Shown in pieces: positions 1 to 6,040 of a stretch of 41,613 nt of DNA. This DNA comes from JBBTYZ01 sp038061595 (GTDB lineage Bacteria > Patescibacteriota > Minisyncoccia > UBA6257 > GWB1-50-10): contig JBBTYZ010000015.1 in NCBI GenBank assembly GCA_038061595.1, positions 1 to 41,613 of the forward strand, given 5' to 3'. The position numbers and the translations under genes are program-made. Under the pieces are notes generated by a model, which worked only from the letters and a program-made list of their open reading frames with translations, was not told where the DNA came from and searched no databases. Each line of letters begins with the position of its first letter. Position 1 is the stretch's first letter.

Positions 1-18
1 CAGCTGAGCTACTTCGGC
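1..18 (-). tRNA. 5' end of a tRNA gene, cut by the window edge (possibly tRNA-Thr)
   Basis: Read on the minus strand from 18 to 1 the sequence is GCCGAAGTAGCTCAGCTG. This has the layout of a tRNA 5' end: a seven-base acceptor strand, TA at positions 8-9, and the D-arm GCTCAG. The anticodon lies outside the window, so the amino acid cannot be read. The acceptor sequence resembles many bacterial tRNA-Thr genes, which is only a guess. It lies 28 bases downstream of the thioredoxin reductase stop. A -10-like TATAGA lies in that gap, but I see no good -35. Confidence 0.55.
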
Positions 19-46
19 AACTTTAAACAATCTATACTCTAATACC

Positions 47-976
47 TCAACTCGTCCGTTTCAAGTAATCGTGGATGTTTAAGGCCGCCTTAACCGCATC
101 CCCCATAGATATATTGTTCTGCTTGTAAGAAACATCCGTAACGTCCCCTGCCGCCCAGATACCCGGCTCGGAAGTCTGCTGTGTTTTGTGATCAACAACA
201 ATCTCTCCCCAATCGTTCAATTTAACGATGTTTTTCACGAGATCATTATTTGGCATGCTTCCTATCTCTACGAATACTCCTTCGCATTTAATTTCCTTAA
301 TTTCACCACTCTTATCTTTATATTTCAAACCACTAACGGATGTTTCGCCAAAAACCTCTTGCATCTGCGCATTCAAAATTATTTCCACCTTAGGGTTGGA
401 ACGAATTTTATCCTGTGTAATCGGGTCGCCTTTCAAGGCGTCACTCCTGTGAATCAAGTAAATTTTTGACGCATATGGTATCAAATCAGTTACCGCCTCA
501 AGCCCTGAGTTTCCACCACCCGCAACCGCAACAACTTTATTTTTAAAAAGCGGGGCATCACAAGTGGCGCAATACGAAACTCCTTTTCCTTCAAGTTCGC
601 GCTCGCCCAAGATGTTAAGTTTTTTACGCCGACTACCCAAAGATATTAAAATAGTTTTTGCTTCCAACACTTTCCCATTTTCCACACTGACTTTGAAAGA
701 CTGATTTTTCTTATCGGCTATTTTTTCAATCTTTGAAACAAGAGTTCCATCCATTATTTCTATGTCTTCCTGCGCCCGCAAATGCTCTTCCATCATCTTC
801 GCGAGTTCCAACCCCGAAGCATTCTTTACGCCTATCCAGTTTTCCACGTCATTTGAAACAAGCGATTGACCACCAAAAAAATCCGTAACTAGAACGGTTT
901 TTATTTTTTTTCTTGCGGCGTAAATGCCGGCGGCTACTCCTGCCGGCCCCCCACCGATGATAACAAGGTCGTACAT
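47..976 (-). CDS. trxB: AhpF-like thioredoxin reductase family flavoprotein
   Basis: FAD-dependent disulfide reductase of 309 residues that would pass electrons from NAD(P)H to a small thiol partner in the cytoplasm. Visible parts are the N-terminal FAD motif GGGPAG (8-13), the redox pair CATC (C136, C139), a second dinucleotide motif GGGNSG (153-158) and a C-terminal AAGD FAD contact. The NADPH-specific HRR...R pattern of classical TrxB is not kept. The stretch after the second motif (ITQDKIRSNPKVEIILNAQ) instead resembles the C-terminal half of AhpF, which suggests NADH use; this is an inference. It lacks AhpF's N-terminal thioredoxin-fold domains, but a separate glutaredoxin-like gene sits 4 bases upstream and could do that job, as in the Cp34/Cp9 pair of Clostridium pasteurianum. 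Last gene of an SPW-grx-trxB operon. Confidence 0.92.
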   Translation of the reverse strand: MYDLVIIGGGPAGVAAGIYAARKKIKTVLVTDFFGGQSLVSNDVENWIGVKNASGLELAKMMEEHLRAQEDIEIMDGTLVSKIEKIADKKNQSFKVSVENGKVLEAKTILISLGSRRKKLNILGERELEGKGVSYCATCDAPLFKNKVVAVAGGGNSGLEAVTDLIPYASKIYLIHRSDALKGDPITQDKIRSNPKVEIILNAQMQEVFGETSVSGLKYKDKSGEIKEIKCEGVFVEIGSMPNNDLVKNIVKLNDWGEIVVDHKTQQTSEPGIWAAGDVTDVSYKQNNISMGDAVKAALNIHDYLKRTS

Positions 977-980
977 CCTA

Positions 981-1217
981 CTATTGTTTTAAACCCAGCA
1001 CTTTCGATATCTCTTTACGATTAAAACCAACAAAAATTTGGCCATCTATATCTATCACCGGCACCCCTAATTGATGTGATGAATTAACCATCTCCTCCCT
1101 AGCATTGTCATCTTCCGCCACGTTATATTCCGTGTAATTTAAATTATTGGCTTTGAAATACTCCTTAGCCATTTTGCAATAAACACAGGTTGGTGTTGAA
1201 TAAATTTTTATAGACAT
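981..1217 (-). CDS. Glutaredoxin-like / NrdH-type thiol-disulfide protein
   Basis: Small thioredoxin-fold protein of 78 residues with the active site CVYC (C11, C14) and the cis-proline loop GVPVIDIDGQ. The family normally reduces protein disulfides or ribonucleotide reductase. It lies 4 bases upstream of the AhpF-like reductase and 4 bases downstream of the SPW gene, so the three are almost surely co-transcribed. The reductase is its probable electron donor. No Shine-Dalgarno sequence is visible before the ATG, so translation may depend on coupling to the SPW gene. Confidence 0.9.
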   Translation of the reverse strand: MSIKIYSTPTCVYCKMAKEYFKANNLNYTEYNVAEDDNAREEMVNSSHQLGVPVIDIDGQIFVGFNRKEISKVLGLKQ

Positions 1218-1221
1218 ATAT

Positions 1222-1389
1222 TTAATTTGGTTTTGAGGGAGTTAGGTTCCATAAAGCGAATATTATCATAAGTCCTCCTACCATCAAGTTGTTCCACAAT
1301 ACTAAATTGAGATCAGAAAAACCCAAGACCCACGGAGAAACAATAAGCCATACACCCAAAACAATAAGCGCCCAATAATTCCACTTCAT
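1222..1389 (-). CDS. Short SPW-motif membrane protein (55 aa)
   Basis: A 55-codon gene, short enough to be missed by common length cut-offs. It starts MKWNYWALIVLGVWLIVSPW, which contains the SPW signature of the SPW repeat family, and is followed by a second hydrophobic segment with LWNNLMVGGLMIIFALWNL. Two membrane segments are expected (about 6-24 and 33-48), with one SPW unit rather than two. The function of the family is unknown. The stop is 4 bases before the glutaredoxin ATG, so it is the first gene of the redox operon. An ATG four bases upstream (1393) is in another frame. A perfect TATAAT (1403-1398) sits where a leaderless transcript would start. Confidence 0.75.
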   Translation of the reverse strand: MKWNYWALIVLGVWLIVSPWVLGFSDLNLVLWNNLMVGGLMIIFALWNLTPSKPN

Positions 1390-1397
1390 TCATATAT

Positions 1398-1403
1398 ATT
1401 ATA
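1398..1403 (-). promoter_or_regulatory. -10 box for the SPW-grx-trxB operon, possibly leaderless
   Basis: TATAAT is read on the minus strand, with 8 bases between its last T and the SPW ATG at 1389. Transcription would start at or within a couple of bases of the start codon. No good -35 is seen; the place where it would sit is taken by the terminator hairpin of the preceding gene. The region is AT-rich, so chance is possible. Confidence 0.4.
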
Positions 1404-1433
1404 TAACAAAATTCCCGCTTTAAAAGCGGGAAT
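1404..1433 (-). terminator. Rho-independent terminator after the zinc-ribbon gene
   Basis: On the minus strand an 8-bp stem ATTCCCGC / GCGGGAAT, extendable into the AT loop, is followed by TTTTGTT. It lies 12 bases after the stop of the zinc-ribbon gene at 1446 and directly before the -10 box of the SPW operon, so it separates the two transcription units. Confidence 0.75.
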
Positions 1434-1445
1434 TTCGGAAAACGT

Positions 1446-1637
1446 TTATCTTCGGAAAGACCTAACGCGTTCTCGGTGACAGTCACGGCACAACAGCTGG
1501 GTAAGACGCTGTGGATCTGGTTCAAATGGGAGCTCTGTTATATCAGCTCCGCACTTGGAACATTTCCAATTGCCTTGCACCATCGGTCGCTTGAATCCGT
1601 CTCCTGCGCCACCTTGGTTATTACGATCAAAAGCCAT
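1446..1637 (-). CDS. Small zinc-ribbon protein with CxxC-x20-CxxC
   Basis: A 63-residue protein with four cysteines in two knuckles (C26, C29, C50, C53), the pattern WKCSKCG...LPFEP...LLCRDC and a basic tail ending RSFRR. It resembles the CxxC-x17-CxxC small proteins frequent in Parcubacteria and related lineages, but the spacer is 20 residues. It probably binds one zinc and, given its basic charge, perhaps nucleic acid or the ribosome; that role is inference. The N-terminus is Gly/Asn-rich and probably disordered. It is a single-gene unit: a promoter at 1744-1772, a leader of about 100 bases and a terminator at 1404-1433 frame it. No Shine-Dalgarno sequence is visible before the ATG. Confidence 0.8.
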   Translation of the reverse strand: MAFDRNNQGGAGDGFKRPMVQGNWKCSKCGADITELPFEPDPQRLTQLLCRDCHRERVRSFRR

Positions 1638-1743
1638 TTTGCTTTTTTTAACGTACTTTTCGTCCCTTTTCGTTTAGGGTCTCCAGCAACATGGCTTTGA
1701 TGCGATCACTGCTCGAAATTGAGGATTACTAAACTTGATGATG

Positions 1744-1772
1744 AGCATACTCCTATATGGACATTCTGTCAA
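1744..1772 (-). promoter_or_regulatory. Sigma-70-type promoter for the zinc-ribbon gene
   Basis: Minus-strand TTGACA (1772-1767, perfect -35) lies exactly 17 bases before TATGCT (1749-1744, -10). It begins five bases after the DsbA stop and points to the zinc-ribbon gene. The predicted start near 1737 leaves a 5' leader of about 100 bases, which contains a 14-codon open frame (1692-1648) ending 10 bases before the zinc-ribbon ATG. Confidence 0.7.
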
Positions 1773-1776
1773 CCCC

Positions 1777-2526
1777 CTAGTTCTTCAAGGCCTCTTCAAC
1801 CATCGCCTTTACCCTGTCATAAGGAAGGGCCCCTGGAACAACATAGTATTTCCCCTTCGGCGAAATTATTATTGAATGAGGAGTTCCTTTTCCTCCGGAG
1901 TTTTGCGCATCCTTTGACTGAGACTCCACAAGGTCAGCAAACTTGCCGCTAGATAAACACGATTCAAACTTGGCTTGATCCAAACCAATTTGCACGGCTA
2001 ATTTTGGGAGCATAGCGGGCGCAATTATTGCACTTGTAGCTGTTGGTTCAAAAATCTTGCCGATATAGGACCAAAAGGCGTTGTTACCTCCTTGATCCGC
2101 AGCGCATTCTGAAGCTTCAGCCGCCTTTCTTGCACTAAGATGTATTGCATCCAATGGGAAATGACGATAGGCCCAAACAACTTTTCCTCCAGATTCATTC
2201 ACGATCTTTTCCAAAACGGGATGAAAGTTTCTACAAAACGGGCATTCTAAATCTGAAAACTCTATTATTTTCAGCGGAGCTTTGGGGTCGCCAAAATAAT
2301 GGTCTTTGTTTGAAAATGGCTTTACGTTTTTAATAAGTGATGCGACTTCCGAATCAGTGGGAGCTGAAGGAGCTACTTGGTCAGAAGGTTTTTTTCCAAC
2401 ATTGTAAACCAACGAAACAGAAATAAGAACGGCTGAAATCAGAATACTTGCCGGCAATAAATAATCTTTTTTTACCTTACCAACTTCTTGCTCGTGATGT
2501 TTGTGTTGTTCGTGATTTTCTTGCAT
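1777..2526 (-). CDS. Membrane-anchored DsbA-family thiol-disulfide oxidoreductase
   Basis: A 249-residue protein. A short His-rich cytoplasmic N-terminus (several His in residues 5-11) is followed by one membrane segment (about 22-44), a linker, and an extracytoplasmic thioredoxin-like domain of the Thioredoxin_4/DSBA type. The active site is CPFC (C95, C98), preceded by IIEFSDLE, and the cis-proline loop is GTPHSI. It should introduce or exchange disulfides in exported proteins. The fold follows the DsbA insertion pattern, with an inserted helical part carrying two further cysteines (in ASECAADQ and ESCLSSG). The gene is divergent from the flippase, with about 30 bases between the starts. 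The histidine-rich tail could bind metal, but nothing else supports that. Confidence 0.88.
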   Translation of the reverse strand: MQENHEQHKHHEQEVGKVKKDYLLPASILISAVLISVSLVYNVGKKPSDQVAPSAPTDSEVASLIKNVKPFSNKDHYFGDPKAPLKIIEFSDLECPFCRNFHPVLEKIVNESGGKVVWAYRHFPLDAIHLSARKAAEASECAADQGGNNAFWSYIGKIFEPTATSAIIAPAMLPKLAVQIGLDQAKFESCLSSGKFADLVESQSKDAQNSGGKGTPHSIIISPKGKYYVVPGALPYDRVKAMVEEALKN

Positions 2527-2556
2527 CTTAGAATGTATGTTAAAATTTTAGATACT

Positions 2557-4029
2557 ATGGATTACAAAGTCAAATTGGGGGAAATAAAGAAATTTATGTT
2601 TGAGAATACGTCTCTTAAACAGACTCTATTGAAAAATACATTTTGGCTATCTTTCGGCAACATTGCTGGACGGTTTATTAAAGCTATTTTAATAATTTAT
2701 TCCGCCAGAGTCTTGGGAGTAGCCGGCTATGGCACATTTTCGTATATCTTAACCTTAGCCGCGTTTTTATCTTTATTCGCTGATCTGGGGGTAACAGCAA
2801 TTATCACGAGAGAGGGCGCAAAAGACCACACAAGATTACCGTTCTTTTTAGCGACTGCTTTTTATATGAAGTTGGGTCTTTCGTTTATCAGTGTCTTAAC
2901 CGTCATTTTCGTAGCGCCATTTTTTACACAGATACCGGACGCAATGAAACTATTGCCATTAGCTGCACTACTCATAGTCCTGGATAATTTCAGAGATTTG
3001 TTTATAAGCATAGGCCGTTCGCAACAACGAATGGAAAAGGAGGCATTAATCAACATCTTCACCTATATTGCAATCACAATAAGCGGTATTGTCGCTCTTG
3101 TTATTTTTTCTTCAGTAAAAAGCCTAATCATTGGCTACATAATTGGCTCGGCAACCGGAACTCTTTTCGCCTTCATTCTTTTCAGACATCATTTCGTTGG
3201 GATTTGGCACCATTATGACAAAACACTGTTCAAAAAAATTTTTGCTGAGGGGTGGATGTTTGCCCTGTGGGGTCTTTTGGGCGGTATTATGCTAAACACA
3301 GACACGATAATGTTGGGTTGGCTCACTAATGCGCAAGAAGTTGGGTATTATTCCGCGGCACAAAGAACCATTCTTATCTTATATACCATACCGGCTCTTT
3401 TGGCCTCAGCGTTTTTTCCTGTTTTTGCAAAACTGGCCAATAAAGATGATAGTCGGTTTAGCTCCGTATTTGAAAAATCTATAAAGATCTCTTTAATGAT
3501 AGCGCTTCCCATGATAGCCGGTGGTTTAATTTTGTCATATAAAATTATTCAATTGCTTTATGGCAATGCTTATACGCCTTCCGTAACAACATTTTCTATT
3601 CTTTTGTTCACGGTGCTCATAGTGTTCCCAAGCACTTTTATAGGAAATGCTATATTTGCATACAACAAACATAAAGTTTTCGTTGGCTTCTTGACCCTGG
3701 GCGTATTGAGCAATGTGACCTTGAACTATCTTTTAATTCCACGCTTTGGAATAGAAGGCTCGGCTGTGGCAACGATCATCGCACAGCTTTTGGCAAACGG
3801 CCTTGGCTTTATTGAAATGAAGAAAATAAACAACTTTAAAGTATTGAAATATTTGCCGAAGATTTTCATGGCGACGATTGTTATGTCGATTCTTACTCTA
3901 TTTCTAAATAATTTGGGAGTAAATGTTGTAATAAACATTATGATTTCCTCTATTGTTTATTTCGGGATTCTTTATTTATTAAAAGAGTCGCTCCTTGACA
4001 AGAGAGCGCTTTTTGATACTTTGAGGTAA
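2557..4029 (+). CDS. Wzx-type polysaccharide flippase (MATE/PST superfamily)
   Basis: Multi-pass membrane protein of about 490 residues that should flip lipid-linked sugar units across the cytoplasmic membrane. The start NTFWLSFGNIAGRFIKAI and the motif ARVLGVAGYGTFSYIL are typical of Polysacc_synt flippases. About 12-14 hydrophobic segments can be counted. The frame is open back to 2488, but those residues overlap the divergent dsbA gene and make a hydrophobic extension with no counterpart in the paralogue at 16655-18124. I therefore choose the ATG at 2557; an ATG at 2596 also aligns with the paralogue's start. A second flippase in one locus suggests two different repeat units or lipid-linked substrates. 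Confidence 0.88.
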   Translation: MDYKVKLGEIKKFMFENTSLKQTLLKNTFWLSFGNIAGRFIKAILIIYSARVLGVAGYGTFSYILTLAAFLSLFADLGVTAIITREGAKDHTRLPFFLATAFYMKLGLSFISVLTVIFVAPFFTQIPDAMKLLPLAALLIVLDNFRDLFISIGRSQQRMEKEALINIFTYIAITISGIVALVIFSSVKSLIIGYIIGSATGTLFAFILFRHHFVGIWHHYDKTLFKKIFAEGWMFALWGLLGGIMLNTDTIMLGWLTNAQEVGYYSAAQRTILILYTIPALLASAFFPVFAKLANKDDSRFSSVFEKSIKISLMIALPMIAGGLILSYKIIQLLYGNAYTPSVTTFSILLFTVLIVFPSTFIGNAIFAYNKHKVFVGFLTLGVLSNVTLNYLLIPRFGIEGSAVATIIAQLLANGLGFIEMKKINNFKVLKYLPKIFMATIVMSILTLFLNNLGVNVVINIMISSIVYFGILYLLKESLLDKRALFDTLR

Positions 4030-4037
4030 GCTTTTTG

Positions 4038-4060
4038 CCCCCTTCATAAAAAAGGGGGGG
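4038..4060 (+). promoter_or_regulatory. Hairpin that pairs with the G-rich ribosome-binding site of the next gene
   Basis: CCCCCTT (4038-4044) can pair with AAGGGGG (4052-4058) across a 7-base loop. The G-run (4054-4060) lies 3 bases before the GTG start at 4064 and is the only candidate ribosome-binding site. The hairpin would hide it, suggesting control of translation. It could also be a weak terminator of the flippase gene, but no T-run follows on the plus strand. Confidence 0.35.
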
Positions 4061-4063
4061 TCA

Positions 4064-4648
4064 GTGAAAGAAACTGTTTCCCGATTATCGAAGCTAAAAA
4101 GAAGAATGTGGAAGGGATTCGTCGCGCTAATAGTTCTCGCTCTATTGTTTTCTCTAGCGAAATCGACGATTTACCCGTTCTTTGATTCACTGTTTTCTGG
4201 TTTCTTGAACTTAGTGATACCACTCATAACCACCCAAAAGATTTTCACCGTTCCTATTGCCCTGATTTTTGTACCAATTATTTTGTTCGCATTGATTTAT
4301 CTTCTGGGATTACTTAGCGATTCTTTACAACTCAAAAAACCACTGATAAGAATGATATCAAAAAGGGTTCCGTTGGTGGATATTTTTAGGAGAGTACAAG
4401 AGAACCCTGAGTCTCTCATAGAAGTAATGTTCGAATTAGCCCCTGGCGTATTCAAAAAGGGCATTTTGATTGAAGAAAAAGAATATCCATTTCTAAACGG
4501 TATTGTGATATGTTCTATTTTTGAGCCCTGTCCTATTTCTCCGGGCGGAATAATATATTACGTACGAAAGGGTAGGGTCATAGTAACCGGACGCAACGCA
4601 ACAGAGACCATAAAAGAAATCACGTTTGGCTACGGCTACTCATCATAA
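4064..4648 (+). CDS. DUF502-like membrane protein
   Basis: A 194-residue protein with a basic N-terminus, two membrane segments (about 16-34 and 58-84) and a soluble C-terminal half. The pattern KRVPLVDIFRRVQE, then GVFKKGILIEE, then SPGGIIYYVRKGRVIVTG, resembles the DUF502 family (IPLVRSIY..., PTSGFLLFVP...). The molecular role of DUF502 is not known. The start is GTG with a G-run ribosome-binding site; an internal ATG at 4106 is the alternative. It lies between the flippase and the initiating sugar transferase and is closed by the terminator at 4658-4682, so it may be co-transcribed with the flippase. A glycan-related role is inferred only from position. Confidence 0.6.
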   Translation: MKETVSRLSKLKRRMWKGFVALIVLALLFSLAKSTIYPFFDSLFSGFLNLVIPLITTQKIFTVPIALIFVPIILFALIYLLGLLSDSLQLKKPLIRMISKRVPLVDIFRRVQENPESLIEVMFELAPGVFKKGILIEEKEYPFLNGIVICSIFEPCPISPGGIIYYVRKGRVIVTGRNATETIKEITFGYGYSS

Positions 4649-4657
4649 AAACATAAC

Positions 4658-4682
4658 AAAACCCGCAAATTTGCGGGTTTTT
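4658..4682 (+). terminator. Rho-independent terminator
   Basis: The perfect inverted repeat AAAACCCGCAAATTTGCGGG, followed by a T-run, lies 9 bases after the stop of the DUF502-like gene. The stem is CCCGCAAA/TTTGCGGG with A and T tracts on the flanks, so it could work in both directions. It separates the flippase/DUF502 unit from the sugar-transferase unit. Confidence 0.85.
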
Positions 4683-4705
4683 GATTCAACGGCTACCATA
4701 TACGT

Positions 4706-6028
4706 ATGTCAACAGCAAAAAAGCTAGTTTTACTCATAGGCGATGTTTTTTCGCTTTATTTATCGTTAATTTTAACCCTTCTCATAAGGTATGGCGTGGT
4801 TGATTTCGAAAAACACTTAGTAAGCCACCTACTGCCCTTTTCTCTGATTTTCGTCGTTTGGCTCCTCATATTCTATCTATCAGACCTCTATCGGCCAAGG
4901 AAACTGGGTGGGGCTTACAAAACTTTCGGCTCTCTTTTTGTTGCCGCATCTCTTTCAATAATAGTCTCTATAATCTTATTCTATTTGTTTGTGGGATTCT
5001 TTAACTTGACGCCAAAGACGAATCTTTTTGTGTTCGGCGGACTTTTCTTATTAACTAGCTGGCTTTGGAGAATAATATTAATAAAATTATTCACGGCAGG
5101 AGCAACGGAGGCAATAATATTAGGAGACTCTCCATTGATTCAAGGCACGATCAATCATTTGGCAGATAACCCACAAACTGGATATAAGATAGTAGATTGG
5201 CTTAAAGACCCGAAAGGTGGGAATGCGAAAGATATCATAGAAAGCATTAAAACAAAAAAAGCGCAGTTAATAATAATAATTCAGCCCCACCTTACAAAAG
5301 AAACAACAACTCAATTGGTCAAGGAATTTCTGCCACTAGAGATGGATTTTGTTAACTTCTGGGATTTCTATGAATCTATTTTCGAAAAAGTTCCGTTTGA
5401 TGAATTAGAAGAGGGGTGGTTTATGGAAAATATAACTACGCGTAGACCCTTCTATGACGCCGCTAAGCGCGGGGTAGATTTTTTTCTATCGTTTTCTTTA
5501 GGTCTCATTTTTCTCCCACTCGCAGTGATTATCGGAATCGCTGTAGCGCTTACGTCTCGCGGCCCAATTACATTAAAACAAGAGAGGCGGGGCAAAAACA
5601 GCCAAGTATTCACTCTGTATAAATTTCGCACAATGAGCACTTGGACGGGCGGCAATGACGGCACTCCAGCCTGGACGCTGAAGGATGATCCACGCATAAC
5701 GCCTTTTGGTAAATTATTACGCTTTACACATCTTGATGAACTACCCCAGCTTCTGAACATATTAATCGGGGATATTTCTTTCACCGGCCCTCGTCCAGAA
5801 CGCACTGAACTCGCAGAAAAGTATGAGAATTTGCCGTACTACGAAATGCGCCACATAGTGAAGCCAGGCCTAACTGGTTGGGCACAAATTAATTACAAAC
5901 CAAGCGCATCCTTAGAAGAAGCAAAAGAAAAACTAAAATACGATATTTATTATGTAAAAAATAGGTCGTTCTTTTTGGATGTGCTCATAATAATAAGAAC
6001 AGTTAGATATATCTTTCTGTCGCATTAG
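4706..6028 (+). CDS. Polyprenyl-phosphate hexose-1-phosphate transferase (WbaP/PHPT type)
   Basis: Initiating enzyme of lipid-linked glycan synthesis: it moves a sugar-1-phosphate from a nucleotide sugar to undecaprenyl phosphate at the cytoplasmic membrane. It has 440 residues. An N-terminal block of about four membrane segments (7-125) is followed by a Rossmann-like CoA_binding_3 region (about 130-230) and the C-terminal Bac_transf domain (about 250-440). The latter has KRGVDFF, the re-entrant hydrophobic helix, RRGK...F.LYKFRTM, HLDELPQLLNI with the Asp-Glu catalytic pair, SFTGPRPE and KPGLTGWAQIN. The substrate sugar cannot be read from sequence. asnB follows 12 bases later. It is the only such enzyme in the window and so the best candidate for the start of the repeat unit. 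Confidence 0.92.
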   Translation: MSTAKKLVLLIGDVFSLYLSLILTLLIRYGVVDFEKHLVSHLLPFSLIFVVWLLIFYLSDLYRPRKLGGAYKTFGSLFVAASLSIIVSIILFYLFVGFFNLTPKTNLFVFGGLFLLTSWLWRIILIKLFTAGATEAIILGDSPLIQGTINHLADNPQTGYKIVDWLKDPKGGNAKDIIESIKTKKAQLIIIIQPHLTKETTTQLVKEFLPLEMDFVNFWDFYESIFEKVPFDELEEGWFMENITTRRPFYDAAKRGVDFFLSFSLGLIFLPLAVIIGIAVALTSRGPITLKQERRGKNSQVFTLYKFRTMSTWTGGNDGTPAWTLKDDPRITPFGKLLRFTHLDELPQLLNILIGDISFTGPRPERTELAEKYENLPYYEMRHIVKPGLTGWAQINYKPSASLEEAKEKLKYDIYYVKNRSFFLDVLIIIRTVRYIFLSH

Positions 6029-6040
6029 TAAATCAACAAT

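Noticed and set aside
1313..1525. A 70-codon minus-strand frame across the terminator at 1411-1433
   Set aside because: It overlaps the zinc-ribbon gene and the terminator and runs out of frame with the SPW protein, which has a clear family motif in another frame.
2488..2556. N-terminal extension of the first flippase
   Set aside because: It lies inside the divergent dsbA gene and adds a hydrophobic stretch that the paralogous flippase does not have.
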